Of a stretch of 64,000 nucleotides of DNA, positions 18,721 through 27,644 are shown piece by piece. The DNA comes from VMDJ01 sp038144195 (GTDB lineage Bacteria > Pseudomonadota > Gammaproteobacteria > Chromatiales > Chromatiaceae), in contig JAYQNH010000002.1 of assembly GCA_038144195.1 (NCBI GenBank), forward strand, positions 930,001-994,000, read 5' to 3'. The translations under genes and the position numbers were made by a program. Under the pieces are notes generated by a model, which saw only the letters and a list, made by a program, of their open reading frames with translations, ran no database searches and was not told where the DNA came from. How positions within the stretch are numbered: position 1 is the first letter of the stretch; every line of letters starts with the position of its first letter.

Positions 18721-18850
18721 CAGCCGGTTCTGTTTTTATGGTTATGCGGAAGCTAATTCCACAGGAAGTCTCCGAAGGGTGGGTAAAATCTCATAAAATG
18801 CTCATATTTTCAATGAAATTGAGCCAAAATGGCCCCAAGGTTAGATTTTG
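18721..18850. promoter_or_regulatory. Divergent lptD / amgK promoter region
   Basis: About 130 bases separate the divergent starts of lptD (minus) and amgK (plus). Promoters for both must lie here; the stretch is A-T rich near 18790-18830 (CTCATAAAATGCTCATATTTTC), but I could not fix exact -35/-10 boxes. The same divergent arrangement is found in pseudomonads. Confidence 0.4.
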
Positions 18851-19835
18851 ATGGATGAGCGACTTTCGCTTTTAAAACAATGGCTTAGTGATTACCTTGA
18901 GCTCGACGACTTTGAGCTGGCCATGGCCTCTGGGGATGCCAGTTTTCGACGCTATTTTCGACTCACCCAATCGGGGGTGCCGAGTCGAATTGTGATGGAT
19001 GCGCCACCGCCTCAAGAAGACTGCCGTCCGTTTGCTGAGATGACCACTCGTCTGCGTGATGCAGGGGTGCATGCGCCTGAGGTTTTGGCGATGGATCTGG
19101 ATCAAGGCTTTATGGTGCTGGAAGATTTTGGCGATGCCACCTTGTTTACCGAATTTGACTCAGGAGTCAGCTGATCAGCTCTATGGCAGCGCGATGACCT
19201 CATTGCTGACCTTCCAGCAAAGCGCGAAGACCGACAACTTACCCGCCTATGACGAGCCAATATTGATGCGTGAAATGCAGCTCTTTCCTGATTGGCTGCT
19301 TGAGAAGCATTTGAGTCTCAATTTGTCGGATGACAGTAAAAAAATGCTCGCACGCACATTTAAAGCGCTAACTGAATCGGCGTTGGAGCAACCTAAGGTG
19401 TTTGTTCATCGTGACTATCATTCGCGCAATTTAATGCTGCTATCGGATAACAGCTTAGGCGTGATTGATTACCAAGATGCTGTACTGGGCCCTGTGACGT
19501 ATGACTTGGTGTCTTTGCTGCGCGATTGTTATATCGAGTGGGATGACGCTTTGGTGTCTCGTTGGTGCCATGCTTACTTGGAAGGTGCAATCGCAACAGG
19601 GGTGATGAATGAGACACATCGTCTTCGTTTTAAGCGATGGTTTGATTGGATGGGGATACAGCGCCATCTCAAGGCCAGTGGTATTTTTGCGCGCCTCAAT
19701 CATCGTGATGGTAAACCCGGTTACTTGGGTGATATTCCACGCACGCTTAACTACATTGTGAATGTCGGTCAGCAATATGAAGAACTCAAGCCGCTAGGTG
19801 AGTTTGTGTCTCAGCGTGTATTGCCAGCGTTATAA
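18851..19835 (+). pseudogene. amgK: N-acetylmuramate/GlcNAc sugar kinase, frameshifted
   Basis: Aminoglycoside-phosphotransferase-fold kinase; AmgK phosphorylates the anomeric position of MurNAc/GlcNAc in peptidoglycan recycling. The ATG at 18851 is preferred over the adjacent TTG. The first part has ASGDASFRRYFRL (nucleotide loop) and MVLEDFGDATLF, then breaks near 19166 and stops at 19174. The rest (SADQLYGSAM to the end at 19835) has the catalytic loop VHRDYHSRNLML and metal-binding GVIDYQDAVLGP. Removing one G (CAGGAG to CAGAG) restores about 327 residues. In pseudomonads amgK is followed by murU; here a HAD phosphatase gene follows immediately instead. Confidence 0.85.
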
Positions 19836-20540
19836 ATGTCGCAGCTCAATAACATCAAGCTGATTTCTTTTGATTTAGATGACACGCTTTGGCCATGTCA
19901 TCAAACCATTCATATGGCAGAAGCACGCACCTATGAATGGCTGCAACAGTATGCGCCAGTGATTACTGAGCATTACACACTCGATACGATGCGGGAAAAA
20001 CGGATGGCATGGGTCAAAGCGAATCCTGAGTTTGCTCACGACTTAACGCGTTCGTCTTTCAGCGCTACAAGCGCATTGTGATGAATGTGCTTTGCCACAT
20101 GAGATTGCGGAGCAAGCTAACGCGATTTTTCGTGAGGCGCGTAATTGGGTTGAGCCATTTGATGAAGTGATTGAAGGCTTAAAGCAGCTCAAAGGTACGT
20201 TACAAGGTTTACCGATTGGTTGCTGTGTCGAATGGCAATGCGCAAGTTGAGAAGACGCCGCTGCAAGGTTTATTCGATGCGGCTTTTATGGCTGAACATG
20301 TAGGGGCAGCAAAACCGCATCCAGCACTGTTTCAAGCCAGTGTGGATCAATTTGGTGTGCGGGCTAATGAGTGTCTGCATGTGGGTGATGATCCAGTACG
20401 CGATATCGAGGCATGCTGCTAACTTCGGGATGAAAACAGCGTGGATGAATCGCTCAGAACAAATGTGGCCAAGTTTGACGAAGTCCGCCGATATTAGCGT
20501 TTCGAATTTAAAAGAGTTGATTGAGCTCTTACCTCGGTAA
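19836..20540 (+). pseudogene. HAD-superfamily phosphatase, three frameshifts
   Basis: Haloacid-dehalogenase-type hydrolase of the YjjG/phosphoglycolate-phosphatase-like group. Motif I is FDLDDTLWPCH at residues 11-21 (two catalytic Asp). Motif II is VAVSNGNAQVEKTPL, motif III the Lys in GAAKPHPALF, and motif IV HVGDDPVRDIEAA. The frame is broken near 20058 (extra T), 20219 (extra G) and 20414 (extra T); removing these gives one protein of about 234 residues. The ATG follows the amgK stop with no gap, so they are co-transcribed. A role with AmgK in sugar-phosphate metabolism is only suggested by position. Confidence 0.8.
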
Positions 20541-20545
20541 TTATC

Positions 20546-21797
20546 GTGAGTCCTATCGTGAAAATTTATACCCCTGCGGTGCTGCTAACCATTGCGGCTT
20601 TTGTTTTAGCGGCGCAGTTTATAAAGCCGGCGCCACCCTCAAAGGTCACTATGGCAACAGGTTCTGAAAGTGGTGCTTACCATAGCTTTGCGCAGTCTTA
20701 TCAACGCTATCTGGCGGCAGACGGTGTTGACCCCGAGCTGATTCCTACGGCGGGTTCTGTAGAGAATCAACAGCTATTGCGTGAAGGGAAAGTCGATATG
20801 GCGCTTGTTCAAAGTGGCATTCCTGATCCCTTTGGTATTCAGTTAATTGAATCGATGGGTAGTGTGTTTTACGAGCCACTATGGGTGTTTACTTCGGCAA
20901 ACCGGCCTATTGGTGCATTACGTGAATTGGCCGGATTACGTATGGCGATTGGTGGCGAAGGTTCGGGCACCCGAGCGTTAGCAACCATGTTGCTCAGTGA
21001 TAACGGTATCTCACTCGATTCAACACAGCCTTTAGGTGGTCGAGCAGCGTATGACGCACTTAAAGAAGGCAAGATTGACGCAGCATTTTTTGTGAGTGCG
21101 CCACGCAGTTTGTTAGTTCAAGAAATGTTACGAGATCAAACGTTGAGCGTGATGTCGTTTGATCGTGTTCAAGCTTATGCAAAACGTTATGGCTTCTTAA
21201 GTCATGTGGTTTTACCGCAAGGTATTGTTCATCTCCAACAAGATATTCCGACCCAAGATAAAGCGTTGCTAGCTCCAGCTGCGAATATCGTTGCAACTAA
21301 AGAGATTCACCCGGCGATTATTGACATCATGTTGATGGCTGCAAAGCAGCAACATGGAAATGAAAATTGGTTTGCTAATAACGGACAATTTCCACAGCCT
21401 AAACTGTTGGCATATCCATTAGCTGATAGAGCGAAAAAGTTTTATGAAAAAGGCGAGCCAGTCTTGCAGCGTTATATGCCTTTCTGGGCAGCGTCTTTAT
21501 TAGACCGTCTATGGGTTATGTTGCTGCCATTAGTGCTAATGATTTTACCTTTGATGAAAGTCATGCCACCTATCTACAATTGGCGTATGCGAGCACGCGT
21601 TTATCGTTGGTATGAAAAACTTGAGTCAATCGATGAGCAAGCAACCGATGCTGATCACGCAACTAAAGAGACCTTTGTATCAATCACTGCGCGATCTTGA
21701 GCAAGAGGTGCGTCAGCTAAAGATACCTTTGGCGTTTGCGCATGAAGCTTATCATCTGCGTCAACACATCGAGTTGGTTAGACAGCGATTGCTTTAG
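20546..21797 (+). pseudogene. TAXI-family TRAP-type solute receptor with C-terminal membrane anchor, late frameshift
   Basis: Related to TAXI solute-binding proteins of TRAP transporters. GTG start at 20546. An N-terminal hydrophobic segment (residues 8-26) precedes the binding domain with MATGSESGAYHSFAQSY, GSVENQQLLREGKVDMALVQ and GGEGSGTRALA. A second membrane helix follows (SLLDRLWVMLLPLVLMILPL, about 310-330), then a cytoplasmic-looking tail. The original frame stops at 21700, but the tail typical of this family (DLEQEVRQLKIPLAFAHEAY) continues one base off to 21797, so one extra base near 21670 is likely. No TRAP permease gene is adjacent, and the membrane anchoring is unlike a free periplasmic receptor. 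The 3' end overlaps the convergent permease gene by a few bases. Confidence 0.8.
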
Positions 21798-22992
21798 ATC
21801 TCTCGTAAGCCATCAGATGGTGCAATGCGTGCAGCACGTGCGCCTGATAAAGCCGCAGCAACAATCGCAGCAGCAATGGTGACCACGCCAGCCGCAATAA
21901 AATGTTCAGGTAGTAGAACACAAACTGATTGGCCTTCTGTTTGGTCAGCCATCATGGCATTGATGGTGATTGCTACGGCTTGATATAAGCCAATCGCTAA
22001 TCCCCAGCCGAGGACAGCTGTGTAGATGGCTTGAGTCATTGGGAACCACACGATATCTCCCGTACGGAAACCCACTAAGCGCAGAACGGATAACTCTTTA
22101 CGTTTTCGGTCAACATTGGCCCATAAGCTTGCGCCAAGAGAAAGTGAGAAGCCAAACAGGCCGATGATCGCAATTGCCCAGTAAACCATGGTCAGGTTGC
22201 GGTCCATCTTCATGACAAGCTCGATGTCTGAACTTTTAGTGCGTACTTCAACGCCAACGGCATTCAATGCTTTTTGTAAGCCTGCAACATCGTAGATTGA
22301 GCGGCTAAACAAACGGAAGCTGGGGTAAGTGCGTTCAGGGGTGCGGCGCTACCAGACCAGTTGAAGTTAGGCACAGCAATCCCATCGCGGTAATTCTCGA
22401 TCGCTTCCATGAGCTCTAGATTTACAAAAGCACCATCACGCGTAAACGCATCGGCATCAGCAATCCCTATTACGGTAAGTGCGAACTCAACGCGTTCGGT
22501 CTCCCCCTAAATAACGACGAGTCACACTTCCTTTAATTTGATCACCAAGTTCAATGTTAAGTTTGCGTGCAGCCGTTGGTGATAAAACAATTTGCTTAAT
22601 GGTTTCTGGCGTTGATGTTTTTGTAGCAGTGGATCACCTTTCGCAGTTGGAATCATTTCCACATTGATAAAGCGATCAGCCTTGGTTGAGCTGAGTTGTA
22701 CGGTTGCTGCAATGCTGCGCGTACGTGGCAAAATAAATTCAACATCTTTACGTGCACGCATCTGGTTGATCCAGTTGTCATCGAAGCGTGCGCTACTTAC
22801 TGGGCGTATCTCACGATTGGCTGGATCTTCGATCAGCTCGTCAATCATGCCGCCGATGATACCGAACTTAAGTCCAAATAAAACCAGCATAGGTCCGAGA
22901 ACAGCTGCCAATGCAAGCACAAAACAAATCGAAACTTGCCATTCGTGTAAGTAATCTTTGGTTGCTAAGCGTAGTGTTTTAAATAACTTCAT
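21794..22992 (-). pseudogene. FtsX/MacB-type ABC permease (TagS-like), frameshifted
   Basis: Inner-membrane permease of a four-helix FtsX-type ABC transporter. The N terminus (from 22992) has one helix (CFVLALAAVLGPMLVLFGLK) and a large periplasmic domain. The C-terminal part (to 21794) has three helices (VYWAIAIIGLFGFSLSLGAS; AIYTAVLGWGLAIGLYQA; VVTIAAAIVAAALSGA) with the FtsX-like LSVLRLVGFRTGDI between them. The frame changes near 22625 (one missing base), 22505 (extra G in GGGGG) and 22347 (C run). Repaired length is about 400 residues. The start lies 4 bases from the ATPase stop. Similarity in layout to TagS of the type VI secretion phosphorylation pathway is inferred from the neighbouring PpkA-like vWA protein. 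Confidence 0.8.
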
Positions 22993-22995
22993 GAC

Positions 22996-23764
22996 TTATC
23001 CATTCACTACGGTTTCGGTTGTGCGCCCATCTTCAGATCGCGAGGTATGGTGTGCTAAACGACGTAAGCCAAGGCGTTTGATGTGTCGCCATGCGTGGCT
23101 AGCAACGATAACGGTAATGTTGCGGTCTTCATCTAGCTCCATGAACAAAGCCATGATTTTTTCTGCCGCAAAAGGATCGACCGAGGCGGTTGGCTCATCA
23201 GCAATAACAATCGATGGCTGATGTGCAAGTGCGCGCGCTATGGCTACGCGTTGACGTTCGCCGGTGGATAAGGTGCCAGGTAATTTATCAAGATGACGTG
23301 CAATGCCAAGCTCGCGCGCTAAGGTTTCAACCGTATCGTCTTTTTTCATCTGTAAAACTTTGCGACATAGGTCCATATTTTCACGAACCGTTAAATAAGG
23401 CAGTAACCCGCCCGTCTGCATGACATAACCAATATGTTGTTTACGTAATTCACCAAGTTGATTGAGTTGATTTTTTTGCCAATATGCCCCGATATCAATT
23501 GGTGCGTCACTGTTATTAGGACGAAAGCGGAAAGAGTCGATATGACTGGGTTTTGCAATAAACGCCAAGATGTCGAGTAAGGTTGATTTGCCGCAACCTG
23601 ATTCACCGATAACCGCGATCTGCTCTCCCCTGGCGTATTTGCAGAGAGGGCACATTAAGCCGGAATGAGACGCCCTCAGATTTACGATCTAAAACAACAT
23701 TACGCAGGTGATAAATGGTGCCGCCCTCACGCTGGGTGGCATCCAAATGCGGTTGTGTTTCCAA
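22996..23764 (-). pseudogene. ABC transporter ATPase (TagT/LolD-like), frameshift near N terminus
   Basis: ATP-binding subunit for the adjacent permease. Walker A is GESGCGKSTLLD, the signature LSTGERQRVAIARAL, Walker B SIVIADEPTASVD and the H-loop VIVASHAW. The ABC core is open from 23655. Upstream, in another frame, a natural N terminus (QPHLDATQREGG, then NVVLDRKSEGVSFRLNV) begins at a TTG at 23762-23764 with AGGA upstream. Removing one G from the GGGG run near 23637 joins them as SLQIRQGEQIAVIGESG. Repaired length is about 256 residues. It follows the vWA gene by 15 bases and is coupled to the permease gene. Confidence 0.85.
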
Positions 23765-23779
23765 ATTTATGTCCTGCTT

Positions 23780-25704
23780 TTAAGGCAACATTTCAATCGC
23801 GATAGGGAAGACAGAATCACCATCCACCGGTCCGCCATCAAGGCTTACCCATAGGTCGGTGTGATCATGCAAAGCACGATAGTAATTAATCTTTGCTTCT
23901 AAACGATGTAAAAAATCGATTTGATCACTGGCTGGCCAAGCAGCCCACTCTTCGAGTGAAAGGCCCATGACTTCGCCGGTATATGGCAAGTCGTCAATGT
24001 ACTCACGCATAAAACCGAGGTCGGCCAAGCTGTTGCCAGCGCCTGCAGTGGTTGCGGTTGTTTCACCTAGTTGACTTGCGTCACGCGTTACAGTTGCGGC
24101 CAAGCTTTTTAATTCGTTAAGGAAATTGCTTGGCGATAGCAAACCTTCTTCAGCGGTGTTGAGTACCTGTTTTAAAATGTCATGCAGGTCAGACAGTTGG
24201 TCGCGGGTAAGCAGTACTTGTACGTCAAGCGACGGCATTTCTGGATTACGTAAATCTCGATCTAAAACCCATGCGTTAAAGATGCGAGGGGTCTTGCCAC
24301 CGGCTGTGTCTTGCAGATAGCGCATGCGCAGGGCGTAACCAAGCTTGCTGACTTTTTGTTGAAGTTGAGCAAGCTGCATATCATTGGTTTGCTGTGCGGA
24401 CTGTGGTGCAACACCACCCATTTGCACTTGCATGGTGATTTGCCCGGCTAAGGTATCAAGCACTCGGCCAAATTGATTTACATCGCCAGTGGGCACTCCG
24501 TAATAAAGACTACCAATACCGGGAATTCGGAAAGTTCCTTATAAGTTTCTGCAGCAAGTTGATGGTCTGAGTGAGTGGCAGGAGTCAGTAGGTGAAGAAC
24601 AAAAATCGCAATGCCTTTTTCACGAGCTAATTGACGTAATTGAGCTGTTGATAGACCGGTGCTCGATAAAGGGTCGTTCTTATTTCGTGGTCCTGCATCA
24701 GTAACTAACACAAGATAACGAGCTGCATTACCTTGCCATGACATGTTGTCGATAGCTTCTCTTAGGCCTGCGTATGAATCTTCGCTAAATCCTTTGCTCG
24801 ATACTGTAGCAGCTTTAAGTGATTCAACCTGCGACATAAATCTCTTTGGATCTGCACCTTCTTTTAAGTCTGCATAGGTCTTTGTGAGGTATTCGATTCC
24901 TGGAGCCGCATCAGGATTGTCACGGAAAGCAACCAAGCCAAAGTTGACATTACCGAGGAGGTTAGCTGACTCAAGACTGCCATAGATCTTACGAACAGCT
25001 TCACGGGTACGATTGATGTAAGGATCCATCGACAAGGTCGAATCAATCGCGAACACCAACCCTGCGCGGTAGTCTGAAGTTTTCTTTGGTTCTGCATCGC
25101 GTAAAGGTACAGATGCCACTTCAAGCATGCGCGCTTGTTGATTGCCCACATAGATGTCTTTGTGCTTTTGAATCGGCACTAAGTAGAAGTCATCTTGAAT
25201 ATCGAGTTTTTCAGCGGGCTGAATGGCTGCAACGGGTGATGATTTGCGCGTTTTGCCGGCGATTGCTTCGGAATAAAGACGTTCGTAATTTTTTAAGCTG
25301 CGATCTTTTGCGACATCTTCGAGTGATTCCGCATCTTTAAACAACAAGGCGCGATCTTGGTAAGCAGGGTCACGAAAAGCAACAGTAAGACCTTGGTTCC
25401 ACTCCATGGTGTCATCACTTTTTAGCCAACCTTTCTTATCACCAAAACGATCAGTACCAACGTTTAACCACTCTTGCGTACCGATTTTTGTGCGATCGTA
25501 AACATAGTAAGCCGTGAATGGCGTTGTAGCGGTGCCGGCATTTTTCAAAGACTGATGTATTTGCGCGCCAGGAATGACAAGCACGCGTTGATAAAGCGAT
25601 TGTTTGCCGGCCAGTAATAAAGGCTTGTCAGCAGCAAACACGTTGGCGTTACCTACAAGCATTAAGCAGGCGGTAAAAATGATGTGAGATAGTCGTAATG
25701 TCAT
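23780..25704 (-). pseudogene. Periplasmic vWA-domain protein resembling the PpkA C-terminal region, one frameshift
   Basis: About 641 residues after repair. The ATG at 25704 is preferred (GGAG 9 bases upstream, then a signal peptide ending NVFAA); an in-frame GTG at 25719 is less likely. The mature N terminus starts KPLLLAGKQSLYQRVLVIPG. A von Willebrand A domain follows, with MIDAS motif FAIDSTLSMD (about residue 220) and LVLVTDAGPRN. A C-terminal region ends at 23780. The frame breaks near 24524, where adding one base in the CCC region joins YKELSEFP to GIGSLYYGVPTGDVN. The same architecture forms the periplasmic half of the T6SS kinase PpkA, but no kinase domain is present here. It is the second gene of a SEL1-vWA-ABC operon. 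Confidence 0.78.
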
Positions 25705-25709
25705 CTGGC

Positions 25710-26270
25710 TTATCTCCACAACAACAACAACCGGCGAGCATTGGCGTCGCCAGAGCGTGCTTTATCTTCGTAGTACCGATTGAGTGCATCAAGTGCATCA
25801 GTCGCTTCGCTTATCCCGGCGTCTTGTGCTTTGCGATACCACTTGATCGCTTGTGTTGGGTCAGCGCGGTAAGCGGTCTTGTTGATTACGTTATCAGCCA
25901 GTTGGCCAAGGCGGTAAGCCGAGTTTGCATGGCCTTCACGCGCAGCAAAGAAATATAAAATGTACGCTTGGTCTAGCTGACCATTTTTACGTAGCGTTTC
26001 ACCGGCGTCATAGGCCTTGTTGAAGTCGGGATTTGATGTGGTACGTAATTCAGTAATCAGGGTGCGTGCATCGATGCGGTCAGATTTATTAGGCGCAAGA
26101 GGGGCCGGTGCCGGTATAAGAGAGGTGCTTGAGGTTACTGGTGCGGGGGCACTCTCGACATTATCCTCTGAGGGAACAGAATAAATCGCTACTAATGTTA
26201 CGATTACAACGATCGCTATCGCAGGCCATGGGCCACGCGATGGTCTTTGCGTAGAACTTTGATCAGGCAC
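25710..26270 (-). CDS. Membrane-anchored SEL1/TPR-repeat protein
   Basis: A 186-residue protein. It has a short cytoplasmic N terminus, one membrane helix (IAIVVIVTLVAIYSV, about 18-32), a Pro/Ala/Ser-rich linker (about 38-65), then helical SEL1/TPR repeats. Repeat signatures are AYILYFFAAREGHANSAYRL and AIKWYRKAQDAGISEATDAL. It is the first gene of the minus-strand operon leading to the vWA protein and the ABC pair; its stop overlaps the vWA gene's upstream sequence. SEL1 proteins commonly serve as periplasmic or membrane scaffolds in signalling and secretion. The specific partner is unknown. Confidence 0.8.
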   Translation of the reverse strand: MPDQSSTQRPSRGPWPAIAIVVIVTLVAIYSVPSEDNVESAPAPVTSSTSLIPAPAPLAPNKSDRIDARTLITELRTTSNPDFNKAYDAGETLRKNGQLDQAYILYFFAAREGHANSAYRLGQLADNVINKTAYRADPTQAIKWYRKAQDAGISEATDALDALNRYYEDKARSGDANARRLLLLWR

Positions 26271-26316
26271 TTAGGTACTCACTGTGCATGTGAATTTTCA
26301 TATATATCATTATGCA

Positions 26317-26956
26317 ATGTCTGGGCTTCTACTTAAACGAAGATCTTTTGTTTTTTTATTCTGTTGTAGCCTTTTTTCGCCGAACTTGGCTGCAAAACCG
26401 CAGAACTATCTCGAACAGATCGCTATTTTTTGGCAAACCCTCTATCCCAGTGGCGGAACCGATCTTTATTGCGGTAAACGATTTGGTAAATATGACCGTG
26501 GATACAATATTGAGCATGTTATGCCGATGGCCTGGGTCAAAAAACAGCTCAAGTGCGGCACGCGTAAGCAGTGTCGTGAACGCAGCTCAAGGTTTAACCA
26601 AATTGAAATGGATATGCACAACCTCTATCCGAGTGATAAGGGCGCTAATCAAGAACGATTGGCCTATGCCTTTGCGGAAATTCCGGGTGAAAAGTGGTGG
26701 CGAGAGGATTGTGATTTAGAGATCGACAAACATAAGCGACTTGCTGAGCCTCGTGAGGCGGTGCGTGGTGATATCGCCCGGAGCCGCTTTGTACATGGAA
26801 GAACGCTGGGGAATTCCTATTTATCAACGCCAACGATCACTGTTGCTGCGTTGGCATCAAGAAGATCCACCAGACGCGCATGAGCATTGGCGAAATGATC
26901 AAATTGAGGCCTATCAAGGGAACCGTAACCCTTGGATTGACGGTCAGCGTCCATAA
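26317..26956 (+). pseudogene. Exported endonuclease I family nuclease (EndA-like), frameshifted
   Basis: Secreted or periplasmic metal-dependent DNase with a beta-beta-alpha-metal fold. The ATG at 26317 gives a signal peptide (RRSFVFLFCCSLFSPNLAA). Core motifs are GYNIEHVMPMAWVKKQ (catalytic His) and EMDMHNLYPSDKGANQERLA (conserved Asn). Near 26785 the frame slips and would end at 26883. The family-like end (AALYMEERWGIPIYQRQ, then EAYQGNRNPWIDGQRP) lies one base off and stops at 26956. Removing one G (CCCGGAG to CCCGAG) repairs it to about 212 residues. It is transcribed divergently from the SEL1 operon and ends in a strong terminator. Confidence 0.87.
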
Positions 26957-26981
26957 AAAAGCCCGCATCAGCGGGCTTTTT
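26956..26981. terminator. Bidirectional rho-independent terminator
   Basis: Perfect 11-base inverted repeat AAAAAGCCCGC - loop ATCA - GCGGGCTTTTT between the convergent endonuclease and SCP2 genes. The A run and T run let it work on both strands. Confidence 0.9.
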
Positions 26982-26999
26982 CGCGTGGAGTGATACGGT

Positions 27000-27404
27000 T
27001 TATTGCGTATCGATATTGCCCATCAAGGCGAAGCTTTTGACAAAAGGTCCTGCCATACGAGGATCTTTGATCATGCCTTTGAAGTCACCCACGATGAACT
27101 TCAATTTACCCATTGCGAACGCGGTACCAAGGCCGGTCATGCCGATGCCATCAGACGCCCACTTGAGCCAGTTGTCTTTGTCTGCGCGCATGTCCCAATC
27201 TGGTGCGGTGCCATCAAAGTCACCAGCACGAGTACACACACCATTTTCAACAACGAAAACACCACGAGGTTGGTCTTCCCCTTTAAAACCACAAGTGATG
27301 ACAGAGTTGAAGCCAATTTCAGCAAGTTTGCCGCTGACTTCAGCGTCAGAGTTCCATTGATCCTTAAGAGCGTTCATCCAGTCAGCTGAGAAGAGTTCGG
27401 CCAT
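27000..27404 (-). CDS. SCP2-like sterol/lipid carrier domain protein
   Basis: A 134-residue soluble protein with an SCP2-type fold. It has the beta-strand segment PRGVFVVENGVCTRAGDFDG, a hydrophobic helix-rich end GIGMTGLGTAFAMGKLKF and the VGDFKGMIKDPRMAGPF pattern of bacterial SCP2-like proteins. It probably binds a fatty acyl or isoprenoid ligand; no catalytic residues are visible. GGAGG lies upstream of the ATG. It is a single-gene unit converging on the endonuclease terminator. Confidence 0.75.
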   Translation of the reverse strand: MAELFSADWMNALKDQWNSDAEVSGKLAEIGFNSVITCGFKGEDQPRGVFVVENGVCTRAGDFDGTAPDWDMRADKDNWLKWASDGIGMTGLGTAFAMGKLKFIVGDFKGMIKDPRMAGPFVKSFALMGNIDTQ

Positions 27405-27608
27405 TTTTATACCTCCAAAATACTACAAGAGCGGCACAATCAAGATGTGTTGCGCCAGTTATTAGATGCCGTAAAACGGCGTTTGCTGGCCTGCAAACAG
27501 GGGCTATAAAAGCATGAAAAAAAGGTGCTGCAAAGCAGCAATTTCCCTGAATTTGCATCTACCCGATTTACTTAGATTTTTTGCCTGAGAGGTAGTGGCA
27601 AGCAAGGT

Positions 27609-27614
27609 ATAATC
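27609..27614 (+). promoter_or_regulatory. Probable -10 box of metH
   Basis: Consensus TATAAT lies 31 bases before the metH ATG. No good -35 is placed at 16-18 bases (nearest TTGCCT is 22 bases upstream at 27581-27586), so only the -10 is proposed. The 240-base gap 27405-27644 otherwise contains no gene, and I could not recognise a cobalamin or SAM riboswitch in it. Confidence 0.4.
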
Positions 27615-27644
27615 GCGCGTTTTCAACCGGCAGTTGTTGTTCAG

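Noticed and set aside
23391..23606. Minus-strand frame overlapping the ABC ATPase with a membrane-like stretch
   Set aside because: Out of frame with the Walker motifs and fully inside the ATPase gene.
27405..27644. Possible cobalamin or SAM riboswitch before metH
   Set aside because: I could not find a B12 box or SAM-riboswitch core; only a -10 box is evident.
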